Below, piece by piece: positions 10,653-23,562 of a stretch of DNA of 64,000 nucleotides. Source of the DNA: Arthrinium phaeospermum (Eukaryota > Ascomycota > Sordariomycetes > Amphisphaeriales > Apiosporaceae). Every line of letters starts with the position of its first letter. The stretch's first letter is position 1. The stretch is taken from positions 1,798,001 through 1,862,000 of the forward strand of contig QYRS01000005.1 in the NCBI GenBank assembly GCA_006503535.1. Reading direction: 5' to 3'. Position numbers and translations under genes: made by a program. Below the pieces are notes generated by a model. That model had not been told where the DNA came from and did not search any database. It saw nothing but the letters and a program-made list of their open reading frames with translations.

Positions 10653-13600
10653 ATGATGTCGCTCGGATCATACAATGCCTGCCCCCTTGGGGTGTGGCAA
10701 GTTTGCTTGGTGGTACTGCATCTGCTATATACAGTAGGCGTTACATTTGTCATCATGAATGCTTGGGGTGTCTATTTCCGATGGCGCAGTCGGCCGATAC
10801 AGTATACATCAATTACATAGACGAAATCGAATTCTAGCTTCAACTGTAGAGGTGAGTTTGTGGCCTGAAAAGAATATAGAAATACGAATTGAGTTCCACC
10901 TTCTGATGAGAAGCTAGTCTTGTCAATGGCATTAAAGATGTTAGATGTAAACAAACTGTGGGAAAATCAATCTAGTTTTCAAGACAAGGCCTGTCTAGTG
11001 TTTGAACGTCAAGTCGCCCAACTGTTCCGCATAGACCGAGGCTGCTGGCCGAGTTCCGAAGCATGGACGCCATGGTCGGATCCCCAAACATATTCTGCAA
11101 GCACATCGAACACGGTCTGCAGCAGATACGCGCCGGCTTGCCCCGTATGGGCAGAAAACATTGTTTCAACCCTCTCGTGGCCGGAGGATCAAGCATAGAC
11201 AGCCTCCCTTTGGCTCGGAGTGCGGTCCTGTGACCGTCACTAGGTTTGGGTATGCCCATACTACTCTGTGTGTAACTGGAGTGGACCCCCTTTTTTTAAA
11301 GTGACGGCTTGGCAGGACGGGTAGCCGCCGTGCCGAACGGGCCCTCGAGTTCTCGTTGAGGTTAAAGCTCTATCAACATGAGAACTTGGCAGGTCTAGTA
11401 GTATAGTAGTGCCTGCTCTCTTTTAGGACCGGGACTAACAAGCAGGCGGCGGCGGCGGCGGAATGGAGCCGCGAGATGTAGGTGCAATATGGGTTTCCCA
11501 TTTTACTACCTACCACCTAGGAGGCATGTGTAAAGGACTCCTTCCTTACCAGGTAGAAAAATACGGGTTTGTAGCGGCGGTACAGGTGGCGGCAATACAC
11601 AAAGACAGCGGAATACTATGTCTTCAATTTCAATTGTGACTGTGGGATAACTGACTTCGCTACCTGGCAGGCGGTTCTTTACTTACTTGCAGGTGCCCAT
11701 AAGACGTGGTAAGTGCTGAGTCTCTAGCAGCATTTCGTTGGGACGAAACAATCACTCCATCCTATGTTTTTTGTCGGATTACGGGGCCGAATCCGAGGCG
11801 AAAAAAGTAACTTTCGCCAAAGATATATCAGACCCAATGCCTTGTTCCAAGCCACCGAAATACGGATTGCAGCGTATTGGCCGGGTTTGTCGACTATCGA
11901 GCCGATCCCAAGCAGAGAGGTTGGTTGGTAGGGGCACGATCTTTGTCGATGACGCACGGGTAGATCACATTTGATGTCCAAATCTGATGTAACGCAAAAC
12001 CCCGGGTCGGCGATGGGGGGATCGGCAGTGTCCCCAGCATGGACCAACTCATGCGTGACTTGCAGCAACGGCGATTTTGGGGGAGGTAGAAACCCGCTTG
12101 CCGCTCGCCTCCCGCGATCCGATAAGCGGTGTAAGTAGAGTATCATATCATGCATGTAGGTAGGAATGTATGTAAGGAGACGGAAATGGGGAAAAGGAAG
12201 CACGGGGCGAACTGAGTCGTCGACAAAGCTTTTTTTTGATGATTCCCATCCTCCATCCATATGACTGACTGAGCCGACTCCCGATCGATGGATGAATCCA
12301 TAATATTGCATTCTGGTAGTGGTGTGTAAGATCGTACATGCATCCATTCAACGGCAGTATCACTTGGTTACATGCACAGCAGACTATGTATGTAGATTTG
12401 GTGTGTGATGTAGCGCACTATACATAATACGGACAACCGGAGTCTTGGGGCTGACCTATTCAGATACCGAGAAGCGGGAGCGCCTTTGTGTGCGGGATGT
12501 GTGCCGCATGCAGCGCAAGCGCGTGCGGCCAGAGGGAGGAGAATCAGCGATTGGGATCGGGGCAAGGGCTTTTTTGCTGCCAACACATCACATCACGGTC
12601 TGAGAATAACTAGCACGAGACGGCAGCTTCAGCCAGTCATTGCAAAGTATGGGATCACATCGCTTTGTTTTTGCCTTTGGCTGGCCGTATCTTCTGATCC
12701 GGGACAGGTCTTAGCTATTCCTTTCTTGCTCGTATTATCAATATAACGGGATGCTTCAGACCAAACCCAGGTTGTCGGGAACCGAAGATGTTTGGTTTGT
12801 ATACGATACCGCGTATAGCAGGTAGCTCGATGTTACGTCTCGCATATACATCTACCTTACCTATACTGGAGAAATAGGTCAATGCCACGGGTGTGCGTTT
12901 GTACCTGTGAAAGCCTGCCTCTCCATGTAGCTTTCGTACAGACTGCCTAGCTCCCCAGCTCATGTTGAAACCTGCCGGAGCGATCTGACAGCTCGCAGGC
13001 ATCCTTGCCATGGCCTTTGTTGCGTCGTAGCAGGTTTCTGGACTCGTCATCCAGACACAGCCTGGGTCCTGGATCCTGGATCTTTGCGCCCACCAAATCA
13101 CCAAGCTAGGCGATTCTGTATCAACGGGCCAAAGTTGAACAAACATATCGCATTGTGGCCTTAATTACCCTCGGATTGTATGGTACACGCTATTTCGGTA
13201 GCACCGTCGCCTATTGTACTGTAAGTGTCCACCCACCAGAGCCACCCGTCAATCACTGCAGTGAGGACCCCTCAAGAGTGGAGGCCACTTCTGCGGGAGT
13301 AAGACCCGGCAGCTAGAGGGAAGGGACACCAAATGGCCCATGCTCGATTTGTCTCGAGATGCAAATGGCAATGGCAAATGGCTGTTGTGTGTCTCGTCTC
13401 GCGGCTCGCCAAGCCTCGTGGGGTATCGCTGGCAGCGAGACACAAAAAGACAAGACGGGCAACGCAGCATCCCAAAGCTTCTAACCCAGGAGCGTCCGGA
13501 GTTGCAATTTTCGTTCTTTCTGACAACGTTAGCTACAGCGACACCACATGCACAGGTTTCGTTTAATCTTTTCCGGAGACGGTCCTTCGACGTTCGTTGG

Positions 13601-15122
13601 CTTGAGACTTATTTTGGGTTTACCTTTACCGTTGGACAGCATTGTGACGGAACCTACTGTAGGCTGGCTGCTAGGCAAGGCGTCTCTTAGTGGGCACATC
13701 GAAATACTTGATCATGTATCTGCCAGGTAATGCAACAATAAAGTTTCGTATCCTTGGGGCATGACCGACCCATCCAAGTTACCCCGTTGGTAGATGCCAC
13801 TGCTGTCATACGTTATGTGACGATAGAGCTTTTCTGTGCTGTGTTGGTCTGGGCCAGGGCTGTTCGCGCCGCACATCTTGTCTTTTGCGCTCGCTGCTTC
13901 GCCAGCAGCAGTCCACCCCGGCCAGTACCAGTTTGCAATGCAGAGAAGGTGGATTGGGTGATCTTGGTGGGTGAAGTTGCCCCTCCATCCAATTGGTCTC
14001 CATGGGTCTCGACGCTCGTCAGCTTTTTATCCACCTCGCCAGGAGCACCAATCAGACGGCTTCCCGGGCGCCTCTCATCGAATTCCAATCTGCGAAATCC
14101 CACTGCGCAACGAGACTTGCCTCCCACCCATAGGCTGGCTCCATGAGACGAGCGAAGCCTTTTTGCGGGACGCACATATGTAAGTACATATGGTATGTCG
14201 ACGGAAAGCGCAAGTCATGGGACGGACAGCCCAACGCACATCAACAAGCACGCATGGAAATGCTTGTCTCGCGCGCCTGGTTGTGGTTTCCCTCCCTCTT
14301 CTCTTTAACGTGGAATATGGATTGAGGCACATATGTAGCAACTATAGAGATATCTATAGCAAGTATATGTCAATGCACCCGGCAACTACCTACCTACTGG
14401 TACGTCACCTCCATACATACATCAAAGAAGTCGAGCCTGGTCAAAAGATCCAACTGCATGTAGTTTAGAACTTGTCTTAGCTGTCATGTGTACATTATCC
14501 AACCCCGTACCAATCATGCCCCCCATATATGGTTTCTCTAGACCAAATCAATTTTAATTGCGCAAGTCATCAAAATGGTCAATTGAGGAGTACCCAGCTA
14601 AGCAGGCAAGCTCAAGTGCGGTAGGTACATTTTCTGTAGGTATAGAAGTACTCGCATATACCAAGATCAGCAGCAACGAACAGTCTGCTGTTGCGCTTAA
14701 GCACACATCACTTTCGCAAAAGCCGGCCTCCATGCCTGCCACTGCTACATACATTTACATTAGTGTAACCCAGCTGCTCGTTGCATTTCAAAATACATTG
14801 CCTACCTCTGTCCACACTCGCAACCTAAGCCGCATACCTCACCTACATATCCACCCAAGGCCATTGATATACCCAGCCGCTTCTTGTGCACAACTCACAC
14901 CTCACCACACACTCACACACAAACATACATACACCCACCTACACGCGACAATTCCCAGCGATTGATTGCGCCGACCCTACGCATACGACAGCAATTCCCC
15001 GGAGCGATGACTCTAGCTAGCCCGCACCACTCTCACTACCATTGATGGCGTCTCTTTCCTAGTGGAGCCCCCCATGAGGTTTTGGCGACACGGTCTGAGA
15101 GTCTGGTCCCAGTCCGACGACA
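10653..15122. other. 4.5-kb intergenic region upstream of adenylate cyclase
   Basis: No ORF here has a recognisable motif; those over 100 codons overlap each other in several frames and have erratic composition. Visible landmarks are a (GGC)n run near 11446-11460, scattered TAGG/TACC tetramers (for example 12158-12172), several TACATA runs, and a CA-rich tract at about 14885-14945 close to the cyclase start. It probably holds the cyclase promoter and long 5' leader; a non-coding RNA cannot be excluded. Confidence 0.4.
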
Positions 15123-18100
15123 ATGACGAGAGATGATAGCCAGGCGCGAATCACCTCGTTCGCGAGCTCCAGCAGCGGGCGATCGAGCATGACGCTGAAG
15201 CCCGGGCCTGGAAATGAATCGCCCGCCCCCAGTCGTTCGGCATCCGTCTCAGCAGTCTCCAAGAAGGCAACACCGAAACCGTTGCGAGTTAATGAGAATG
15301 GCAAGACCATCAGGTGGGTCAATTGTGTTTCCCTTTGCGCTACAGTCCAGTACACACCATCTCCAGTCTTTCGGGGGGCCCTGTGTCCATGCCTAGGTTC
15401 ATGTCCGTGTCGAGTCTACTACGTATTGATTTCCTATATGTCATTCCTGTTCAATGTAATCAAGGGCAGAGCCGTCGTGTTTGATGCTCCTCTTTTTTTC
15501 TTTTCTTTTTGATGCAGCAATTGCTCTTCGATTCGCTTGCGCTCGCCACCAGTTCGAGGAGGATAAGGCGGCCCTTGCATTCTTTCTTCTTCTCCATACC
15601 CAAACCCTATATTCCTGTATTTCCGAGCGCCAAAGAGCTCTGTCTCGCTGCCTCTGGACCAATTGTCAATTGCGCCGCCCCATGGACGGACAAAGAAGGA
15701 AGCAAACGAGCGTGTTATGATCTTCATTATCCCTACGACTGTGAGACGTTTGCGCGCGTGAATCATCGACTGGGCCGATGAACCCGCTGCTGCTGCCGGC
15801 GCTGCTATATACGAGTGTAATGAACGTCCATCGCAACGCAACTGACAGCTTCCCTGCCTCGGCTCCCGTCTAGGCTGTTCAAAGAAGATTCTCAGATCTC
15901 GCCGACCTCAACCACCGGAAGCCGTACCACCATTTCGCCTGCCTCTACGACTTCGAGCAATTCCTTTTTCGATTCGCGCCGCCGCAGCGACCTCGCCAAT
16001 TACCGTCGCGACCTCGCCGTGCTAGATCCCTCGGGCGGCCGCATTCCGCAAATACAAAAAGAATCGCCTTCTGCAAGCCCGACACATAACAGCATCGCAC
16101 CGTGGCTGTCCATGCCGGGAAACGGTGCGGCGACGTCCAATCCGCCCTCGGGCATCTTTGGGACGACCTTCTACAACGATTCGAGCGATGCGCTATCTAC
16201 GGCCTCGCAATTGTCTCCGGCATTCCGACCGGGACCAGGAGGAATTGGAGGTGCAATTTCGCCACGAACGACAAACCCGAGCCAGGCGCCGGGAGCATCA
16301 ACTTACGAGCTGCCAGAAGGTGCATTTAGCGACGACCGACGACCCTCTGTAGCGAGCACAACCACTGCTAGCAGTCAGGGATCCAAAGCTAGTGGCACTA
16401 GAGGTGGATTAAGGAAATTGCAGGGATTCTTTGGGGAAGAGTTTCCTGGTCGCGATGGATCAGAGACGAGCCTGCCTACTAATGCAACCTCCAAAGACGG
16501 TCAACGTTCCTACTCCTTCAATCGACCGCATCGCGAACGGAACTACTCGAACGCCACCGACCACACCCGAGACGCGTCGCCGTCTTCCTCACGCCCCCGC
16601 ACACCTGTTCCCTCGAGCGATGTAGTGCCGTTTCTTTATCAGGAGGCCAACGACATCGCCAAATACGGCGAAGCACCAGTCCGCGATATGCTCGCCGGAC
16701 CTGATAAAGAGCGCTACGCGGACAACGCCGCAGGCCAGATCCCGCCCAAAACCTCGTCCTCGTCCCGATCCGGCCATTCGATAGTGCATCTACCTGGCCA
16801 CCATCGGCACAACAAAAGCAATGAGGATGCAAACTCCCTGAGACCCGTAGTCAGTCTCGATGAATCCATCTCGACCAGCTACGCTATGAAAGACCGCGCT
16901 GGCTCCGCGGGAAACCCTTCGCGGCAGAGAGCACAGAGCCCAACACCCAGCACCAGTAGTAGGCTTGCCTCAGTCGATGGCCAGACGTCTCCAGGGGGTC
17001 AACCCCAAGGCAAGAGGGGCATCTTCGACCGCTTCCGAGGGCACAAGCACAAGCAGAAAGAAGAGACTACCCCTTCCCGACTCCGAGAGCTGCCGCAATC
17101 CAGCCGCTCATTGGTGTCAGGGTCGTCGCGTATAGATCTGTCGCTAGGGGAGCAGACGCCCTATAATAACAACAACAAACCCTTACCTCCGATAAACCAG
17201 TTCGATCAATTGCAGGGGCAGCAGCAGCAGATTCAGTACCAGCAGCAACAGCAACAGCAACTACAAGAGCAGCAGCGGCTGATGCAACAACAACAACTAA
17301 ACCAGCAAATTCAGCAACAGAATCCGCTGCAGCAGCAACAGCAGCAACAATCACCCCCCTCGCAACCGCCGTCAACTCAGATGCCACCGAGCTCCAGGCC
17401 ATACCAGAATAACCGAAATGCGACCTTCAACAACAAATTCCCCTTTTCCAAGAAGAATCGTGCGCATAGGCCATACGATGACCAAGATGAGTACATTGGG
17501 CCGACCGATAGAAACGATCCAGGCAAGGTGTTCCACCTCGACACGAACCTGAGCGATATGGAGGGGATTCTAGCACACCCTCCGCCTCTGACCCCAATGG
17601 ATCCCACCATTTTCCAGAAAGAGCCGGAAAGAGCACCCGAGGTTGATCGGTCCCGAGGCGGTGCATGGAACGCACCCGACAGCTGGGCTGTCCGGAAGAA
17701 TGCCGATGAGCAATCTGCACATGCGGAGGATGTAGACCAAGCCGTCTCCCTACCTCGGCCTGAAGAGAAGAAGGCGGCCCATTGCATCCGTGTGTTCCGT
17801 GCCGACGGAACGTTTGCGACCATTCAGTTGCCTCTTGACTCTACAGTATCCGAGGTCATGGCACACGTCGTTAAGAAGACTTATGTGCAAGATGGCCTCG
17901 AAAACTACCACATTGTCTTGAAGAAACACGATCAGGTTCGCGTACTCGCGGCAGTCGAACGCCCGCTGCTGATTCAAAAGCGCCTTTTGCAGCAGGTTGG
18001 TTACGAAGAGAGGGATCGCTTGGAGGATATCGGCCGTGAGGACAACAGTTACCTCTGCCGCTTCCTGTTTCTGTCTGCAAGAGACAGCGACTTCACGATT

Positions 18101-21100
18101 GCCCCTCATGATCTTGGGCTTGGTAGGACCACCAAGTTCAACCACGTCGATCTTTCCGGGCGTAACCTCATCACGATACCTATCACGCTGTATTCCAAGA
18201 CTACCGACATCATCTCGCTCAACCTGTCTCGCAACCTCTCGTTGGATTTGCCTCGAGATTTCATCCAGGCGTGCCCCCAGCTTAGGGACATCAAGTTTTC
18301 CAGCAACGAGGCCAGGAAACTGCCAATTAGTATAGGAAGGGCGAGCCGGCTCACTTATCTCGATGTTTCCAATAATCGGCTGGAGGAACTACAGCATGCC
18401 GAACTGCACCATCTGAGTGGCTTGCTGAAACTGAGCCTGGCCAACAACCGCCTGAACAGCCTTCCTACCTACTTCTCTGGCTTCAGGTCATTGCGATCAC
18501 TGAATTTGTCGTCGAACTTTTTGGACAAGCTTCCGCCGTTCCTTTGCGATCTCGACAGCCTGGTTGACATTGATGTCAGTTTCAACTCGATTGCAACGCT
18601 TCCGGAGGAGATAGGAAAATTGAGGAACCTGGAGAAGTTTGTCATGACAAACAACAGACTGGCCAACGCGTTGCCCTCGACTTTCAGCCGGTTAACAAAC
18701 CTTCGCGAGCTGGACCTGAAGTACAACACCCTCACCTCAATCGACGTGATATCAGAACTACCGAAGCTAGAGATCCTCTCGGCCGATCACAACATGATAT
18801 CGCAGTTTATCGGTTCCTTTGAGCGGGTGCGAAGCCTCAAACTCAACTCCAACCCTATCACCAAGTTTGATATTTCCAGCCCTGTCCCAACGTTAAAGAT
18901 GTTGAATCTCTCCAATGCACAGCTTGCCAGCATTGATGGCTCGTTCAACAACATGCCCAACTTGGAGAGACTCGTCCTGGACAGGAACTACTTTGTCTCC
19001 CTCCCGAACACCATTGGGAACCTGAGGAAGTTGGAACATTTCAGTATTGCAAACAACTCCGTAGGCGAGCTGCCTCCTGAGATTGGCTGCATGAACGAGC
19101 TGAGAGTCCTAGACGTAAGAGGCAACAATATCCGGAAGCTCCCGAACGAACTCTGGTGGGCAAACAAGCTGGAATTCCTGAATGCTTCATCCAACGTGCT
19201 TGATGTTTTCCCAAAACCTGCTTCACGCCCTCCACAGGCGCCAGGAGAGCCGCCAAGCGCGTCTGGATTTACCAACAACAAAGGCGCGAACGGCCTTCTC
19301 TCCTCGGCTTCTAGCACGGAGGAGCTTATGCCTGATGGGTCCAGGCGCCCAAGCCAAGCGTCAAGCACACTGCTCAGCGTCGGTCCTTCCCCAGTTCCCG
19401 GCGGGAATGACCGCAAGAGCTCTGTGGTATCTGTGTACGGAAAAGGCGGTCGTAAGACGTCTGTCGTGTCGCGAAGTACGACACAAGCGTCGAGTGGCAC
19501 CACAGTTGCTCCTTCGATGGCCTCCCGGAAAGACTCGGGGCTTTCTGCAAGACTGACGAACACCTTTGCCGGGTCGTTGCGAAATCTCTACCTCGCAGAC
19601 AACCAACTCGACGATGATGTCTTCGATCAGATCACCCTGCTGGGAGAGTTGCGTGTGCTAAACCTGTCTTACAATGACCTCAGCGACATGCCTCAAAGAA
19701 CCGTCAAGAGTTGGCCGCAACTTGTTGAACTATATCTGTCTGGTAACGATATGACCAGTCTGCCAGCAGATGATCTTGAAGAGTACAGCCTGCTTCAAAC
19801 CCTCCACCTCAACGGCAACAAATTCACAAACCTGCCGGCCGACTTCTCCCGAGCCAAAAAGCTTGCGGTACTCGACTGCGGAAACAACTCTCTAAAATAC
19901 AATATCTCCAACGTGCCCTACGACTGGAACTGGAACCTGAACCCTAACCTGCGGTATCTCAACTTGTCCGGGAACAAACGTTTGGAGATCAAGCAGACCG
20001 GCTTTGGAACGGGCGTGCAGAACCGCGAGCAGTATACCGACTTCAGCAGGCTCCAGAACCTTCGTGTTCTTGGCTTGATGGATGTCACCCTTACGCAACC
20101 GAGCATTCCGGACCAGAGCGAGGATAGACGTGTTCGAACCTCGGGGTCGTTGGCTGGCCATCTTCCTTATGGCATGGCGGACACGCTAGGTAGGAATGAA
20201 CACTTGTCCACAATCGACCTGGTTGTTCCCCGGTTCAACTCATCAGACTCGGAGACCCTTCTGGGACTGTTTGATGGCCAGGCTCTCAGCAGTGGCGGCT
20301 CCAAGATCGCCAAGTATCTGCATGAGAACTTTGGTCACATCTTTGCCACAGAGCTCAAGGCTCTGAAAACCCGGCAAAACGAGACCCCTGGTGATGCGCT
20401 TCGTCGAGCATTCTTGGCTCTAAACAAGGACCTTGTCACCATAGCGTACCAACACACCGAGGAGCGACCATCTAACGCCCATCGTGGGTCTGCAGCCCCT
20501 TTGGTCCTCAGCAAGGAAGATCTGAACTCTGGTGGTGTTGCCACGGTTGTCTACCTGCAAGCACAAGAATTGTACGTTGCCAATGTCGGTGACGCACAAG
20601 CCATGGCCATCCAGTCGGATGGTTCCCACCGGATTCTGACGCGGAAGCACGACCCAGCGGAGCCTGCAGAGCGCCAGCGCATCCGAGATGCTGGCGGTTG
20701 GGTGTCTCGACAAGGTCGGCTTAACGATCTCCTCGAGGTTTCGCGGGCATTTGGCTACGTAGACCTGATGCCTGCCGTCCAGGCGGCTCCCCATGTCGCC
20801 AGGATGAACATCACGCCACAGGACGAAATGGTGCTCATTGCGACAAAGGAGCTGTGGGAGTACCTCACACCTGGTTTGATAGTGGACGTGGCTCGATCTG
20901 AGCGAGGCGACCTTATGCGCGCCTCACAAAAATTGCGCGATCTCGCCATGGCATATGGTTCGAACGGAAAGATCATGGTCATGATGATCAGCGTCTCGGA
21001 TTTGAAGCGCCGGCAAGAACGGTCCGCACGCCTGCATAGGGGCCAGAGCATGTCACTGTACCCGTCCGGCATACCAGACGATTTCCAATATCCTGCCAAG

Positions 21101-22421
21101 CGCGGCAAGCGAGCCAAGGGAGAAGTCCAAGACTCGACGCTGCACCGACTGGAAGCAGAAGTCCCTGCTCCCACTGGCAAGCCGTCCATCGTGTTCACCG
21201 ACATCAAGAACTCGACCAACTTGTGGGAGATGTACCCCTCCGCCATGAGATCGGCCATCAAGCTGCACAACGAAGTAATGCGTCGGCAATTACGCCGGAT
21301 AGGTGGTTATGAGGTCAAGACTGAAGGCGATGCCTTCATGGTGTCGTTCCCAACCGCAACCTCGGCCCTTCTTTGGTGTTTCTCGATACAAACACAGTTG
21401 CTCGATGTCAAGTGGCCTCCCGAGATCCTGAATTCCGTCTCATGCGCAGAAGTCTTCGACAGCGAAAATAATCCAATCTTTAAGGGACTGTCGGTCAGGA
21501 TGGGTATTCATTATGGTGAGCCTGTCGCTGAAATAGATCCCGTCACGCGGCGGATGGATTACTTTGGCCCCATGGTCAACAAGGCGTCCCGAATCTCCTC
21601 GGTTGCCGATGGTGGACAAATCACTGTGTCGGCCGATTTCATTTCCGAGATCCAGCGTTGCCTAGAAACGTATCAAGAAAAGGAACGCGGCGGAGCTCAC
21701 GGTGCCGAGGACACCTTTGACGACGACGCTATTGCGACGCAAATTCGTCGGGAGCTCAAGTCACTAAGCTCTCAGGGTTTCGAAGTGAAGGAGATGGGCG
21801 AGAAGAAGCTGAAGGGCCTTGAGAATCCGGAATACATCTACTCGCTTTACCCGCACTCCCTGGCCGGCCGAATCGAATATCACAACCAGGATGTTCGCGC
21901 GGTCGAGGCTACTACTCTGAAACCGGCGACACTCGAGGCAGGTAGCGAGCTCGGGTTTGACCCAGAGATGATCTGGTCTCTGTGGAAGGTCAGTCTGCGC
22001 CTCGAGATGCTATGCAGCACCTTGGAGGAGGTTTCTGGCAGGGGTCTCCAGCCTCCCGAGACGGAGCTTCTGGAGCGCATGAAGCAACGTGGTGGCGAAG
22101 TCACCGAACGGTTCTTGTTCAATTTTATGGAACATCAAGTAAGCCGTATCGAGGTAAGTTACACTCACACAGTTCCTCTCCTTACACCCCCTTTTCTGTC
22201 AGGTACTAACGATTTGGGGGGGCAGACTTGCGTCACAACCCTGTCGGTGCGACATATCGCAGCTGGTGGAGGGACGATCACGAAGTTGGATGACCTCCGG
22301 ACGCCCATGCCAGAGGTCCTGGATGATCTTGCGAACAACTCAAGCTCCTTGAAATGTACAAGGCCAATACGGCCCCCTTAGCGACATGGAAGACGAGGGC
22401 ATTGATACCGAAGAGGAGTGA
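15123..22421 (+). CDS. Adenylate cyclase, Ras-associating LRR/PP2C/class III cyclase type
   Basis: Fungal membrane-peripheral adenylate cyclase (Neurospora CR-1, yeast Cyr1), making cAMP under Ras and G-alpha control. Exons: 15123-15313, 15874-22153, 22226 onward; about 2,210 aa. Order: Ser-rich N-terminus; G-alpha-binding-like LRKLQGFFGEEFPG (about residue 245); poly-Gln (about 510-560); Ras-association domain starting HCIRVFRADG (about 700-800); leucine-rich repeats (about 820-1470), broken by a Ser-rich insert (about 1175-1290); PP2C-like domain (about 1510-1780, LFDGQA); class III catalytic domain (about 1835-2060) with metal Asp in FTDIKNS and GDAFMVSF and NKASRIS. Intron 2 (22154-22225) is 72 nt, in frame and stopless. 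The literal frame stops at 22381, but two missing bases near 22336 and 22361 would restore QLKLLEMYK and an acidic end PLSDMEDEGIDTEEE at 22421; I take that as the true end. Confidence 0.93.
17211..17351 (+). repeat. CAG/CAA tract coding poly-glutamine in adenylate cyclase
   Basis: About 140 bp of interrupted CAG and CAA codons, coding a Gln-rich segment of roughly 47 residues with Leu, Met and Asn interruptions. The mix of CAG and CAA limits slippage. It lies between the N-terminal disordered region and the Ras-association domain. Confidence 0.85.
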
Positions 22422-23562
22422 TCCATCATCGCTCGACCTTTCGGCCAGAAGAATCATCCTTGACATCTATATACTAGACCCAACCTCGGCGGAACCCCCT
22501 AACCTACGCTCTTCTCCAATCTCTTACATTCTGCATACACTCGTCGTATTGCATCTTCGCATTACCCTTTTTCCAGCGTACATTCAGTTACACCTATATA
22601 CCTACCGACCTTTGTAATGCGTCACGAAACATTCTTGCTACTGGGAGGCACACCTGCATTTCGAAATCTTGGGAGGGGTCGGCTTGTTTTGCCACTGATA
22701 CCATAGGACGTTGGGAGACGAGTCTTGTTTTCTAGGCGCTTGTTTATCGCCGCTTTGGCTGTCATGGAGGCACTAAGTCACTGCCACGCCAATGCCAACC
22801 CGCCTATTTTCATATCGGGTTGGCAATCATTAGGCCACTTTATATCATTATTACAACACTATGTAATCCGCGGAGGAAGGAGAGAAGGCACAAGGTTTGC
22901 CTATCTCGGCGTTTTCCGACGGAAGAGGTCTCCGGCTGGTTAGACTACATACAGGTGATGGCGACGGTAGGGGGGAAGGAAAGGGCCGAATGAACAGACA
23001 GTGTGGGGAGGAAGAGTGATATGACCTGCGAGACGAGCGGGGGCTCTCTCCTCCACCTTTCCCCCTCCCTTGGGCGGCCGCTGCTATGGTCGAGGAGGCT
23101 GTTTTTATTTACTTTTACCCTTGGTCACCCCAGTGTGTGGATCAGCTGGCAAAAAGGGGGATGGCAAAGGGAAATGGCTGCTCCTTGACGGAGGGGAAAC
23201 AAAACAACAAGACGGACGGCCTTTTCGTCTGCTGGAGTGACTGGGGGTCATGTAGACACATTAGGGCCACAGGTCACGGTGGCGGGCTATTATGACCGAA
23301 GACGTAATTGATCGTATTCAAAGTGAACCTGGTTGGCGTTTCGCATGTGTATCTTGCAATTCTTTTGATTAGTTTCTCCAGATGTTTGGGTGGCACAGAA
23401 GTGTGACCGCCTGCCCGGCCAGGACCAAACTTTCATTGGCTCAGACGGGTTGTCATTGCATATGCCGTCATATTAGCCAGCAACTATGGTCGCTTGTTTT
23501 TCGTGAATTTCCCTCATCTCCTTTCTCCGGCCATCTGCTGGTGGAATTGCATTCAATGCAAG
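22422..23562. other. Intergenic region between adenylate cyclase and HET gene
   Basis: This holds the cyclase 3' UTR and the upstream side of the HET gene. No coding signal with a recognisable motif is seen. Confidence 0.4.

Noticed and set aside
11724..12347. 207-codon minus-strand ORF
   Set aside because: No motif, erratic composition, and overlapping ORFs in other frames over simple TACATA-like sequence.
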